A stretch of 64,000 bases of DNA from JBBSNV01 sp964458605 (GCA_964458605.1 CAYWLS010000010.1:60201-124200), one strand, 5' to 3'. Positions 42,150 through 51,142 are shown, numbered from the stretch's first letter. Notes: generated from the letters alone by a model not told the origin. Numbers and translations: made by a program.

Positions 42150-43475
42150 GGACGCCACGCCGAAGCGCGCGGCGATCTGCGCGCGCAATTCGGCCTGGCG
42201 CGCCTTGGTCAGCGGGTAGCGCCAGATGATCAACGCGGCCAGCGCATGGAAGATCGCCGGACCGACGGTGAACAGCAGCATCAGCCCCCACAGCGCCCGC
42301 GGGGTATTCTCGCCGCCGGGCACGAAGCCGATCCCCGCCAGGATGTTGAAGCTGAGCGCGGCCACGGCGATGCCCAGCTTCTCGGTGGTCAGCAGCAGGG
42401 AGAAGAAGATGCCCGCCTGCATGCGCCCGCTCTTCAGCCGGTCGTCGTCGGTGACGTCGGCCATCATCGACTTCAGCAGCAGGCGCGCGGCGGCATAGGG
42501 AATGCCGAACAGTGCCGTCACGATCAGCGCGCCGACGAAGCTGCCCTGCGGCAGCAGCAGATAGGCGAACGGCGCGGCCAGGCTGTAGAGCGCGGCCCAG
42601 GCCAGCACGCGGTGCTTCTGCCAGCGCTGGCCGATCATGCCCCAGACCGGCGCGAACAGGCAGGCCACCGCGAAATAGACCAGCAGCACCACGTTGGCGT
42701 GGTTTTCCGACAGGCCGATGCCGTATTGCATGGTGAACTTGTACAGCGCGCCGGCGATGCCGGTGGCCAGGCCGAACATCAGATCGGCTCCGACCACGAA
42801 GCGCAGCGGCCGCGAACGCAGCAGCGCGGCGAAGGCGTCGCGCCAGTGGATGCTGAGATCCTGGCGCACCGGCACTTCCGGCACCCGGCCGACGGCAAAC
42901 AGCACCGCCGGCACCAGGGTCACGACGATGAACCAGCCCAGCGCCCCGGTGCGCTGCCAGGCATCGCCGCCCTGGCTGCCCACGATCACCGGCACCATCG
43001 GCACCGCGATCAGGCCGATCAGCAGCGAGGTCTGGTACCAGGCCTGCACCCGGGTGCGCTCGTTGTAGTCGCCGGTCAGTTCGGCGCTCCAGGAAACGAT
43101 CGAGATGGTGAGGATGGTGTAGCCAAGATAGACGAACAGGATCCAGCCCAGCAGGTAGCCCGGCCCGACGCCCACGGGCGGCATGAATATCTTGATGCTG
43201 CCCAGCGCGATGATCGGCATCGACACCAGCAGCCAGAAGCGGCGGCGCCCCAGCGGCACGCGCAGCTTGTCGGCCAGGATGCCGAACAGCGGATCGACGG
43301 CGATATCGAAGATGCGGGCGATCAGCAGCGCGCCGCCCACCGCCTCCAGGGCCAGCCCGACGCCGTTCTTGTCGGCGTAGAAGGCGGGCAGGAAGATGAC
43401 CAGCGGCAATCCCAGCCCGGCGATCGGAATGGCCGGCGACGCGATGGCGGCCAGCACGGAACGCGGCAATCTCAT
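42147..43475 (-). CDS. GPH/MelB-type MFS transporter
   Basis: 442-aa 12-helix secondary transporter of the glycoside-pentoside-hexuronide (MFS_2) group. GALLIARIFDIAVDPLFGILADKL and RRRFWLLVSMPIIALGS are the diagnostic loop motifs; a second half with AALSFNILAGIGFVPG follows. Such proteins symport sugars or organic solutes with cations. Start MRLPRSV, preceded by GGAGGAG. Monocistronic. Confidence 0.83.
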   Translation of the reverse strand: MRLPRSVLAAIASPAIPIAGLGLPLVIFLPAFYADKNGVGLALEAVGGALLIARIFDIAVDPLFGILADKLRVPLGRRRFWLLVSMPIIALGSIKIFMPPVGVGPGYLLGWILFVYLGYTILTISIVSWSAELTGDYNERTRVQAWYQTSLLIGLIAVPMVPVIVGSQGGDAWQRTGALGWFIVVTLVPAVLFAVGRVPEVPVRQDLSIHWRDAFAALLRSRPLRFVVGADLMFGLATGIAGALYKFTMQYGIGLSENHANVVLLVYFAVACLFAPVWGMIGQRWQKHRVLAWAALYSLAAPFAYLLLPQGSFVGALIVTALFGIPYAAARLLLKSMMADVTDDDRLKSGRMQAGIFFSLLLTTEKLGIAVAALSFNILAGIGFVPGGENTPRALWGLMLLFTVGPAIFHALAALIIWRYPLTKARQAELRAQIAARFGVAS

Positions 43476-43664
43476 GAACTCCTCCCCGAACGCCTCTTGC
43501 GGGCTTTTGCGCAGGCAAGCTTAACGGTACTGGATGGGCAATCCAGCGCCTTCGGTGCATCGCCCACGCATGGCACCTCTCTTGACAGGCACCGCCGGGG
43601 CGGTCCGAGCCTCGAGCATCGTCGCCGCGGCAGGGAAGCGACCTCCCGTTTGGGAGGACTGGCG

Positions 43665-44455
43665 ATGCTCAAGAACTGGGCGGGACGCTCGCGGCGTTGG
43701 GCGTCTTTCTTGCAGCGGCCGGGGCCATGGCCGCGCCGGTGCAGAAAGTGCCCGAAGTTCCGTTTCCGGGCGGCACCCAGACGATGCTCTATGTCGCGCC
43801 CACCGCGCCCGGCGCCATCGTCGTCAACTTCCCCGGCGGCGACGGCGCGGTGAAGATCGGATCGGGCGGCGCAGTCGGGCTGGGCGGGAATTTCGTGGTG
43901 CGCACGCGGCAACATTGGGTCGAGCGCGGCCTCGGGGCGGCGATCCCCGACCTGCCGCACGGCTACGGCGCGCTCTAAGGCCGGCGCAACACCGCCGAAT
44001 ACGGCGCCGCCATCGCCGCTCTGGTCGCCCCCGCCAAGAGCGAGGCCAACGTGCCGGTATGGCTGGTCGGCACCAGCCAGGGCACCAATGCCGCCGCCAA
44101 TGGCGGCGGCCGGCTGGCCCATGGCGAGATCGCCGGCGCGGTGCTGACCTCGAGCATCACGCAGCCAGGCAACAAGCCGAATCTGCCGGCGACCGTGTTC
44201 GACAACGATCTGGCGGCGATCGACGTGCCGGTGCTGATCGTGTCGCACAAGGACGACGCCTGCGCCATGACCCCGCCATCGGACGCCGCCCGGATCAGGA
44301 GCACGCTCAGCCATTCGCCATGTAGCCAGGGCATCGACATCAATGGCGGCCTGCCGCCGAAATCGGCGGCGTACGAGGCACGCAGCGCGCACGGCTATTT
44401 CGGCATCGAGGCCGAGACGATACAGCGCATCGTCGAGTGGATGGACGGCCGCTAG
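43665..44455 (+). pseudogene. Alpha/beta-hydrolase gene with frameshift and nonsense lesions
   Basis: Homology-like sequence begins MLKNW at an ATG 9 bases after GGAGGA (43653-). The signal peptide then continues only after a frame change (GTLAALGVFLAAAGAMA, then APVQKVPEVPF), implying a 1-base loss or 2-base gain near 43680. A TAA at 43976-43978 interrupts the same frame after LPHGYGAL; the frame then resumes GRRNTAEYGAAIAAL and runs to 44455, with PVWLVGTSQGTNAAANGG as the Ser nucleophile elbow and LIVSHKDDACAM. TAC would restore Tyr. The remaining text looks little decayed, so inactivation is recent, or the stops are sequence errors. Confidence 0.72.
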
Positions 44456-44484
44456 AGCGAATCAGGATTGGCCCTGGACTCTAG
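44452..44484 (+). terminator. Inverted repeat spanning convergent stop codons
   Basis: CTAGAG (44452-44457) and CTCTAG (44479-44484) with inner CAGG/CCTG pairing. Both arms contain the TAG stops of the two convergent genes. Weak by itself, but same TAGAGC-type context as the element at 32287. Confidence 0.4.
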
Positions 44485-45629
44485 AACAGCACCGCCAGCA
44501 GGCGCTCGACCGCGGCATCCCAGTTCCAGGCGGCGGCGCGGCGCCGCGCCGCTATCCCGGACCGTTGCCGCCATTGCGCATCGGCTGCGGCCCGGGTCAT
44601 GGCCTTCTCCAGGGTCTCGACGGCAACGTCGAACTGGACGCCCGGCCGGCCATCGCCCAGCGCGACCGGCGCCTGGCGCGCCGGCAGGCGCAGGGCGCAG
44701 TCGTCGGCCACGAAATCGTCGGTCGGCCCGCCCGCGGTGCAGATCGCCGGCAAGCCGCACGACATGGCCTCGAGCACCGGCAGGTTGAAGCCCTCGGCGC
44801 GATAGGGCGAGACATAGACATCCGCCGCGCCGTAGAGCGCGGCCATGTCCGAGGCCGACAAGGTCGCGCCGCCATAGACGATGCGGGGCGCGATCGCCTG
44901 CCGCTCGGCTTCGCCGAGCGCGCCCAGCACCGCGCCCAGGCGATGCTGCGAGCGATAGAGCGAATCGGCGCCCTTCAGCAGCAGATAGACGTCGCTGCGC
45001 GCGCGGCACAGCCGTGCGAAGGCGCGCAGCAGCACGTCGATGCCCTTGTTGTCGGTCATGGCGCCGACATTGAGGAAAGTCAGCGCCGAGGCCGGCAGGC
45101 CAAGCCGCTGCCGCATCGACGCGCGGCTCAGCGGCTGGGGCGCGAAGATCCGGCCGTCCACGCCATGCGGCACGACCGCGAGGAGATCATCGGAAATGCC
45201 CGCGCGCCGCAGGCCCGCCGCCGACCAAGTCGAGGGGGTGACGATGCGAAGATCGGCACGCGCCTGCAGCGCCGCCCGATCGAGCGGCGGACGCCAGTCG
45301 CCGGCGCCGACATTGCCGAACTCGCTGGTGCAGAACACCGCCAGCCGCGGCGCTGCCGACCGGGTCAGGTCGAATGGAAAGGCGATGCGCAGCACGGCAT
45401 CGGCCTCGAATCCCGGCTCCGGCGCTCCCAGCGCCTCGAGCGCCCGCTCGTCGGCGGCGGGCATCGATCCGCGGGCCGCCCGCCAGCCTGGCCTATAGAG
45501 CGGCAGATCGCGCACCCGCAGCTCGATGTCGTTGCGGCGCAACAAAGCGAGCAATTGCCATTGATTCACCATGGCATAGGAGTGCGGCAGGAAGCGCCAG
45601 CCTTCGACCAACAAACGGTGTTTTGCCAT
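44481..45629 (-). CDS. Family 1/GT4 glycosyltransferase
   Basis: 382-aa GT-B glycosyltransferase. Donor-binding C-terminal half has FLNVGAMTDNKGIDVLLRAFARL, the E-x7-E motif region YRAEGFNLPVLEAMSCGLPAICT (Glu...Glu) and a terminal WNWDAAVERLL. N-terminal half has EGWRFLPHSYAMVNQWQLLAL. Probably acts on a surface polysaccharide, lipid or protein acceptor; none can be identified. It stands alone, convergent with the broken hydrolase. Confidence 0.83.
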   Translation of the reverse strand: MAKHRLLVEGWRFLPHSYAMVNQWQLLALLRRNDIELRVRDLPLYRPGWRAARGSMPAADERALEALGAPEPGFEADAVLRIAFPFDLTRSAAPRLAVFCTSEFGNVGAGDWRPPLDRAALQARADLRIVTPSTWSAAGLRRAGISDDLLAVVPHGVDGRIFAPQPLSRASMRQRLGLPASALTFLNVGAMTDNKGIDVLLRAFARLCRARSDVYLLLKGADSLYRSQHRLGAVLGALGEAERQAIAPRIVYGGATLSASDMAALYGAADVYVSPYRAEGFNLPVLEAMSCGLPAICTAGGPTDDFVADDCALRLPARQAPVALGDGRPGVQFDVAVETLEKAMTRAAADAQWRQRSGIAARRRAAAWNWDAAVERLLAVLF

Positions 45630-45749
45630 GGCAGCGAGGGGCGAGTGGAGACGGGCCGATCAGTATGCCAGAGCGGCAATGTGATTGGGGAGCGTGCCGG
45701 GAGCGCGGTAGAATCCGCGCCGGCGCATGACGCCAAAGGGGAGGACAGG

Positions 45750-46307
45750 ATGCACAGGACAGCAACGGCTTTGTTCGCCGCCGCGATGCTTGCGGCGCTG
45801 CCGGCGGCAGCGGCGGATTTCAAGGTGAGCAGCGCCGACGTCAAACCCGGCAGCTCGATCGCCAACACCTATGTGTTCAAGGGCTTCGGCTGCAGCGGCG
45901 ACAACGTATCGCCGGCTTTGAGCTGGTCGGGCGCGCCGGCCGGCACCAAGAGCTTTGCCATCACCGTGTACGATCCCGACGCACCGACGGGTTCGGGCTT
46001 CTGGCACTGGACGGTGGTGAACATTCCGGCTTCCGTCACATCGCTGCCGCGCAATGCGGGCGAGCTGGGCGGCAAGAACCTGCCGGCCGGGGCGGTCATG
46101 GGGCGCACCGATTTCGGCAGCGCCGCCTATGGCGGGCCCTGCCCGCCGGCTGGCGACAAGCCGCACCGCTACATCTTCACCGTGTTCGCGGTGAAGACCG
46201 ACAAGCTCGACATCGACGGCAACGCTGCCGGCGCCATTGTCGGATTCAATCTGCACTTCAACACGCTCGCCAAGACGTCGTTCACCGCAACCTACGGCCG
46301 GAAATAG
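45750..46307 (+). CDS. YbhB/YbcL-family (PEBP) periplasmic protein
   Basis: 185-aa exported phosphatidylethanolamine-binding-protein homologue. Signal peptide MHRTATALFAAAMLAALPAAAA (about 1-22). Signature residues: GDNVSPALSWSGAPAGTKSFAIT, DPDAPTGSGFWHWTVVNIP and YGGPCPPAGDKPHRYIFTVFAV, the conserved anion/phosphate pocket. Function in bacteria is not established. GAGGACAGG precedes the ATG; an intrinsic terminator follows 40 bases after the stop. Confidence 0.9.
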   Translation: MHRTATALFAAAMLAALPAAAADFKVSSADVKPGSSIANTYVFKGFGCSGDNVSPALSWSGAPAGTKSFAITVYDPDAPTGSGFWHWTVVNIPASVTSLPRNAGELGGKNLPAGAVMGRTDFGSAAYGGPCPPAGDKPHRYIFTVFAVKTDKLDIDGNAAGAIVGFNLHFNTLAKTSFTATYGRK

Positions 46308-46347
46308 CGCAACCCGACCTGATCGGGAGAGCGTCGCCGCCAAAGAC

Positions 46348-46380
46348 AAAGGGCCGATGCGTTGCCGCATCGGCCCTTTT
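46348..46380 (+). terminator. Bidirectional intrinsic terminator
   Basis: Fourteen-base stem AAAGGGCCGATGCG (46348-46361) with loop TTGC, complementary arm 46366-46379, ending in TTTT. The reverse reading is followed by TTTGTCTTT, so it can also end the tRNA-Gly transcript from the other side. Confidence 0.85.
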
Positions 46381-46386
46381 CGAAAC

Positions 46387-46461
46387 TGGAGCGGGCGAAG
46401 GGATTTGAACCCTCGACCCCAACCTTGGCAAGGTTGTGCTCTACCCCTGAGCTACGCCCGC
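46387..46461 (-). tRNA. tRNA-Gly (anticodon GCC)
   Basis: 75-base tRNA gene with encoded CCA (plus TGG at 46387-46389). Acceptor GCGGGCG/CGCCCGC, D arm GCTC/GAGC, anticodon stem CAACC/GGTTG around loop TTGCCAA (anticodon GCC), TpsiC loop TTCAAAT. All arms pair fully. Confidence 0.96.
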
Positions 46462-46472
46462 GAAGCCCGCGC

Positions 46473-46500
46473 ATAATAGTGAGCAATGCCGCCAATGCAA
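46473..46500 (-). promoter_or_regulatory. Candidate promoter of tRNA-Gly
   Basis: Minus strand TATTAT (plus 46473-46478) as -10, with TTGCAT (plus 46495-46500) as a weak -35 at 16-base spacing; the -10 is 11 bases upstream of the mature 5' end. Confidence 0.45.
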
Positions 46501-46529
46501 GCGTCCTGCATGTCGGGCTTGTCGCAGGG

Positions 46530-46552
46530 TGTGTTATGTTATAACATTTTAT
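46530..46552 (+). promoter_or_regulatory. Zur-box-like operator
   Basis: TGTTATGTTATAACATTTTA contains the perfect palindrome ATGTTATAACAT (46536-46547). This matches the A/T-rich GTTATRTTATAAC core of alphaproteobacterial zinc uptake regulator sites and lies 83 bases before a zinc-binding-protein gene. Zur with bound zinc would repress the downstream pair. Confidence 0.75.
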
Positions 46553-46629
46553 CAACGAGATATACCTTTTAAGGAATCGCAGACAATTAATCTTGCGAAT
46601 GACTCGCATTATCCTATAAGGAGGCCGTC

Positions 46630-47568
46630 ATGGGGAATTCTCGCCGCCGCGGAATGCTGGCCTGGCTGACAGCGCTTGCGATCGCGATCGCCGCAACGAA
46701 TGTCGGCGCGCAGGCGCCGGCGTCCCGGCTGTCGGTGATCGCCAGCTTCAGCGTGCTGGCCGATCTGGCTCGCCAGATCGGCGGCGATCGCATTGTCGTG
46801 CGCCCGCTGGTCGGTCCCGACGGCGATGCGCATGTCTATCAGCCGACGCCGGCGGATGTGCGCGACTTGGGCCGCGCCCAGGTGCTGCTGGTCAACGGGC
46901 TGGGCCTGGAAGGATGGATGGAGCGGCTCGTCGCCTCGTCCGGCTTCAAGGGCGAGCGCGTCGTCGCCACCGCCGGCATCACGCCCCTGACCATGGAACC
47001 CGAGGACGACGACCCGGCCAGGAAATCCGGCGGCCGCGTCACCGATCCGCATGCCTGGCAATCGCTCGCCAACGGCATGATCTATGTCGACAACATCGCC
47101 CGCGGCCTCAGCCAGGCCGATCCCGCCAACGCCGCCTATTACGCCCGGCGCCTGATCGCCTACAAGAAGCAGCTCGCCGAACTGGAAGACTGGGTCAGGC
47201 AGCAACTGGCCGACGTGCCGCAAGCCAAGCGCCGCGTCATCGCCACGCATGACGCTTTCGGCTATTTCGGCGCCGCCTACGGCATCCGGTTTCTCGCCGC
47301 CGAGGGACTGTCGACCGAGAGCGATCCCAGCGCCCAGCGTGTCGCGCGTCTGATCGCCCAGGTTCGCAAGGAGCATGTCCGGGCCCTGTTCATCGAGAAC
47401 ATGAGCGACCCGCGGCTGGTCAGGCAGATCGCCCATGACGGCGGCGCCGTGCTGGGCGGCGAGCTCTATTCGGACGCGCTGTCGCCGCCGGGCGGCCCGG
47501 CCGACACCTATGTCAAGATGTTCCGCAACAACGTGGCCCAGCTCAAGGCGGGCATGCTGCGGAACTGA
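46630..47568 (+). CDS. ZnuA-like metal ABC transporter binding protein
   Basis: 312-aa periplasmic cluster A-I (TroA/ZnuA fold) metal-binding protein. Signal peptide about residues 1-27. Metal ligands by pattern: His68 (GDAHVYQPTP), His141 (TDPHAW), His207 (ATHDAFGYF) plus a C-terminal acidic ligand. The His-rich loop of E. coli ZnuA is replaced by a short acidic patch (EPEDDDP). AAGGAGG lies 6 bases before the ATG; a Zur-like operator is upstream. No ATPase or permease genes are adjacent: the next gene is an outer-membrane barrel. Confidence 0.88.
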   Translation: MGNSRRRGMLAWLTALAIAIAATNVGAQAPASRLSVIASFSVLADLARQIGGDRIVVRPLVGPDGDAHVYQPTPADVRDLGRAQVLLVNGLGLEGWMERLVASSGFKGERVVATAGITPLTMEPEDDDPARKSGGRVTDPHAWQSLANGMIYVDNIARGLSQADPANAAYYARRLIAYKKQLAELEDWVRQQLADVPQAKRRVIATHDAFGYFGAAYGIRFLAAEGLSTESDPSAQRVARLIAQVRKEHVRALFIENMSDPRLVRQIAHDGGAVLGGELYSDALSPPGGPADTYVKMFRNNVAQLKAGMLRN

Positions 47569-47618
47569 TCGCAAACCGGGCTGCCCCGGGGGGGCGACCA
47601 TTGCAGGGGGAGTTGTCG

Positions 47619-48773
47619 ATGGCTGGGATCAGACACGGCGCGCTTGTCGCGCTGGCGGGTTTCGCGGGCTTGCTGCAGGGCGCGATGGCACCGGCGCAGG
47701 CGCATGACGAGGCCAACAAGAGCCCGCCGCTGCTGAGCGGCGACGGCTATCTGGAGTTCCGCCTCGACGATGTCCTCCAATCGGACGATACGGCCAGCCA
47801 GCGCCTTGATTCCTATCTGCGCGGCGAGGCCAACCTCACCCTGCACCTGACCGACGAGTTCAGCCTGCAGACCCGCCTCACCGCCGATTCGCTGCGCGGG
47901 CCCAAGCCCCATCGCGACCGCTTCATCGCCGGCACCGGCGTGTTCCTGGAGCAGCTCTACGCTAACTACGAGACCGACGCCTTCCGACTCTATGCCGGCA
48001 AGATACCGGCACCGTTCGGCATCGCCTGGGGCCGGCTGCCCGACCTGCTGAAGGACGGCGTCGCCGGCGACTACGAGTTGGCCGAGATGATCGGCGCCGG
48101 CGGCAGCATGGCATTCACGCTGGGCGACATGGGCAAGCATCGCCTCGACGCCGCCGCCTTCTTCGTCGACACCAGCATCCTGCACCGCTCGCTGTTCGCC
48201 GCACCCGACACCGGCGACGACCGTGCCCAGCGCATCTCGCATCTGCGCCGCAGCGACGGCGGGCCGGCCAACACCGGCAAGCCCAACAATTTCTCGGCGA
48301 CCTTCGGCAACGAGCTGGCCGACGACGCCAGCGGCGTGTTCTACCAGTTGGGCTACCGCCACCTGGCGCGCGGCGAGACCGAGCAATATGCCGAGGACGC
48401 CGCGATCGGCGCTTTGGGCTATGTATGGAAGGTCGATCCCGACGTGACCCTGACGCCGTTCGTCGAGGCCGGCCGGTTCTGGCATTTCAACGGCCGGAAC
48501 GCCGACGCCACAGTGGTGACGGCGGCGCTGCAGGTCCAAGCCAATCCCTGGAGCATCGACCTGGCCGGTTCCTGGCGCGGCATCGGCAAGCAGGACGACG
48601 GCACGCCACGGCGCAACGACTATGCCGTCGGCTTCCAGGTCGGCTACGCGCTGGGTGGCGGCTTCACCATCGGCGCGGGCTATCGCCACGAGCGGCTGGA
48701 CGGCGTCAACACCGACATCGTGCGCAGCTTCCTGACCTACAACTTCGAATTCGGCAAGCTTTCGGAGGAATGA
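47619..48773 (+). CDS. Predicted outer-membrane beta-barrel, probably zinc-regulated
   Basis: 384-aa protein with signal peptide (about 1-31, ending PAQAHD). The mature part is rich in alternating strands with aromatic girdle residues (YLEFRLDD, LYANYETDAFRLYAGKIPAPFGIAWG, FTIGAGYRHERL) and ends in aromatic FLTYNFEFGKLSEE, typical of porin-like barrels though not with a terminal Phe. Start MAGIRHG chosen for GGGGGA spacing. It lies 50 bases after the ZnuA-like gene and shares its Zur-like promoter, so a role in zinc passage across the outer membrane is plausible but unproven. Confidence 0.72.
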   Translation: MAGIRHGALVALAGFAGLLQGAMAPAQAHDEANKSPPLLSGDGYLEFRLDDVLQSDDTASQRLDSYLRGEANLTLHLTDEFSLQTRLTADSLRGPKPHRDRFIAGTGVFLEQLYANYETDAFRLYAGKIPAPFGIAWGRLPDLLKDGVAGDYELAEMIGAGGSMAFTLGDMGKHRLDAAAFFVDTSILHRSLFAAPDTGDDRAQRISHLRRSDGGPANTGKPNNFSATFGNELADDASGVFYQLGYRHLARGETEQYAEDAAIGALGYVWKVDPDVTLTPFVEAGRFWHFNGRNADATVVTAALQVQANPWSIDLAGSWRGIGKQDDGTPRRNDYAVGFQVGYALGGGFTIGAGYRHERLDGVNTDIVRSFLTYNFEFGKLSEE

Positions 48774-48871
48774 GTCCAAGACGGTCGAGCCAACCGTCGA
48801 ACCGCCAACGGCGCGCGAGCGATCGCCGAACGATTCCGTCGCGCGCCGGTTTGCTCTAGGCTGGCGCCGTC

Positions 48872-49402
48872 ATGGCACAGTTTCCCGACCTGCCGGCGGC
48901 GCCGGCTACCCCGCAGTCCCTGCTTGCCTATCTCGACGCGCTCGGCATCGCCCATCGCAGCGTGTCCCATCCGCCGCTGTTCACCGTCGAGGAATCGAAG
49001 GCGCTGCGCGGCCCGCTGCCTGGCGCGCATATCAAGAACCTGTTCCTGCGCGACAAGAAGGAGAAGATGTGGCTGCTCACCGCGCTGGAGAGCCGGCCGC
49101 TCGACCTGAAGAAGCTGGCCGGCGGGTTGGGCGCCAACCGGCTGTCCTTCGGCAGCGCCGAGCGATTGGCGCGACATCTGGGCGTGCAGCCCGGTGCGGT
49201 GACGCCGCTGGCCGCGATCAACGATCGCGGCCGCCAGGTCCAGGTGGTATTGGACGCCGATATCGCCCGGCACGTCCTGGTCAACTGCCACCCGCTGGTC
49301 AACACCCGGACCACCGCCCTCAGCCCCGACGACCTGCTGCGCTTCCTGCGCGCCACCGGACACGAGCCGCAACTGCTCGATTTGACGCCATTTGCCCCCT
49401 GA
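48872..49402 (+). CDS. YbaK/ProX-type aminoacyl-tRNA deacylase
   Basis: 176-aa trans-editing enzyme of the YbaK/prolyl-tRNA-synthetase insertion family, hydrolysing mischarged tRNA (Ala- or Cys-tRNA-Pro). HIKNLFLRDKKEKMWLLTALESRPLDLKKLAG, LGVQPGAVTPLAAIND and VLVNCHPLVNTRTTAL match ProX (PrdX) proteins. The catalytic Lys and the GXXXP-type loop are present. Monocistronic, 98 bases after the barrel gene. Confidence 0.88.
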   Translation: MAQFPDLPAAPATPQSLLAYLDALGIAHRSVSHPPLFTVEESKALRGPLPGAHIKNLFLRDKKEKMWLLTALESRPLDLKKLAGGLGANRLSFGSAERLARHLGVQPGAVTPLAAINDRGRQVQVVLDADIARHVLVNCHPLVNTRTTALSPDDLLRFLRATGHEPQLLDLTPFAP

Positions 49403-49499
49403 GGGCGGACAAATCGCGGCGGCCGACGCCCCTTGCCACGGCAGGCGGAAAGTCCCATTTTCAGGGCCGAACATCCGACCGCTTCTTTCCCGAGGATTC

Positions 49500-50411
49500 A
49501 TGGAATCGCTGATTGCCAACAAGGCCGGCGCTGGCGCCGACATCATCGACAGTTCGACCGCGACATTCGCCAAGGACGTGATCGACGCTTCGCGCGAGCG
49601 GCCGGTGATCGTCGACTTCTGGGCGCCCTGGTGCGGTCCATGCAAGCAGCTCGGCCCGGTGCTGGAGAAGGTGGTGACCGCGGCCAAGGGCGCGGTCAAG
49701 CTGGTCAAGGTCGACATCGACCAGAACCAGGCGTTGGCGCAGCAGCTGCGCATCCAGTCGATCCCGGCGGTCTACGCCTTCTTCCAGGGCCGCCCGGTGG
49801 ACGGCTTCATGGGCGCGCTGCCCGAAAGCCAGGTCAAGCAGTTCGTCGAACGGCTGGTGCAGGCAGCCGGCGGCGACGCCACCGGCGGACTGGCCGAGGT
49901 GCTCGATCATGCCAAGCAGGCGCTGGCGGCGGGCGATGCCGCCCTGGCGCAGCAGATCTACGAAGAGGTGCTGCAGGCGGAGCCCGGCAACCCCGATTCG
50001 ATCGCCGGGCTGGCCCGCATCAAGCTCGAAGCCAAGGATATCGACAGCGCCCGGCAGATGCTGGCCACCGCACCCAAGGAAGCCGAGAAGCATGCCGAGA
50101 TCGCCGCGGTGCGCACCGCCATCGACCTGGCCGAGCAGGCCGAGGCGGCCGGTCCGGTCGCCGAGCTGAAAGCCAAGGTCGAAGCCGATCCCAAGGACCA
50201 TCAATCGCGTCTCGACCTGGCCATGGCGCTCTACGCCGGCGGCCAGCGCGAGGAAGCCGTCGATCAGCTGCTCGAGCTGGTCAGGCGCGATCGCAAGTGG
50301 AACGAGGAAGCCGGCCGCAAGCAGCTGGTCAAGTTCTTCGAAGCGATGGGCCCGACGGATCCGCTGACCGTCGAGGCGCGCAAGCGGCTGTCGTCGATCC
50401 TGTTCTCCTGA
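49500..50411 (+). CDS. cnoX: CnoX-like thioredoxin-TPR co-chaperone
   Basis: 303-aa protein: thioredoxin domain with W44-C-G-P-C48 (residues ~15-120), then a TPR-like domain (EVLDHAKQALAAGDAALAQQIYEEVLQAEPGNPDSIAGLARI...). This is the alphaproteobacterial CnoX/YbbN architecture, which holds chlorine-damaged proteins and passes them to chaperones; the CGPC form can also act as a thiol oxidoreductase. Start MESLIANKAG follows GAGGATTC. A Lon-N-domain gene follows 32 bases later, consistent with protein quality control. Confidence 0.9.
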   Translation: MESLIANKAGAGADIIDSSTATFAKDVIDASRERPVIVDFWAPWCGPCKQLGPVLEKVVTAAKGAVKLVKVDIDQNQALAQQLRIQSIPAVYAFFQGRPVDGFMGALPESQVKQFVERLVQAAGGDATGGLAEVLDHAKQALAAGDAALAQQIYEEVLQAEPGNPDSIAGLARIKLEAKDIDSARQMLATAPKEAEKHAEIAAVRTAIDLAEQAEAAGPVAELKAKVEADPKDHQSRLDLAMALYAGGQREEAVDQLLELVRRDRKWNEEAGRKQLVKFFEAMGPTDPLTVEARKRLSSILFS

Positions 50412-50443
50412 CGCCCGCCGCCGCGGGCAGAAATGCGACCGCG

Positions 50444-51142
50444 ATGAGCGATCCGTTCGGCGTGCCGCTCGGGGCCCTGCCGCAGACCCTGCCGATCTTT
50501 CCCCTCACCGGCGCGGTGCTGCTGCCCGGCGGTCGCCTGCCGCTCAACATCTTCGAGCCGCGCTACCTCGCCATGATGTTCGACGCGCTGGGCCAGGGCC
50601 GGCTGATCGGCATGGTGCAGCCGTCGAAGGCAGGCGGCTTCGCCGGCGACGGCATCGCCGAACAGCCCGGCCAGCCGCCCGCGGTGCAGCCGATCGGCTG
50701 CGTCGGGCGCATCACCGCCTTCAGCGAGACCGGCGACGGCCGGCTGCTGGTCACCTTGTCGGGGCTGTGCCGTTTCGCCGTCGCCGAGGAGCTGCCGCTG
50801 CACGAACGCGGCTATCGCCGGGTCCGGCCGGACTATGCCCGCTTCGCCGCCGACCTCGACAGCGAGAACGAGGCGGTCGATCTCGATCGCGCCCGGCTGC
50901 TGGCCGGTCTGCGCCGCTACTTCGCGGCCAACCATCTGTCGACCGACTGGAAAGCGCTGGAGCAGGTCAGCGATGGCGGGCTGATCACCACCATCTGCAT
51001 GGCAGCGCCATTCGATCCGGCGGAAAAGCAGGCTTTGCTGGAGGCCGAAAACGCCACCACCCGGGGCAAGCTGCTGATCGCCTTTCTCGAGCAGGCCCTG
51101 CTGGCCGGCTCCAACGACAATGCCAGCCAGCCGCGCCATTGA
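50444..51142 (+). CDS. Lon substrate-binding-domain (LON-SB) protein
   Basis: 232-aa stand-alone N-terminal Lon domain, without ATPase or protease parts. LPIFPLTGAVLLPGGRLPLNIFEPRYLAM matches the family's first strands; GCVGRITAFSETGDGRLLVTLSGLCRF follows. Alphaproteobacteria commonly encode such a protein next to the CnoX-type thioredoxin and the Trm112-like protein, as here. Probably recognises damaged or specific proteins; partner unknown. The GTG/ATG choice is simple: ATG 50444. Confidence 0.9.
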   Translation: MSDPFGVPLGALPQTLPIFPLTGAVLLPGGRLPLNIFEPRYLAMMFDALGQGRLIGMVQPSKAGGFAGDGIAEQPGQPPAVQPIGCVGRITAFSETGDGRLLVTLSGLCRFAVAEELPLHERGYRRVRPDYARFAADLDSENEAVDLDRARLLAGLRRYFAANHLSTDWKALEQVSDGGLITTICMAAPFDPAEKQALLEAENATTRGKLLIAFLEQALLAGSNDNASQPRH

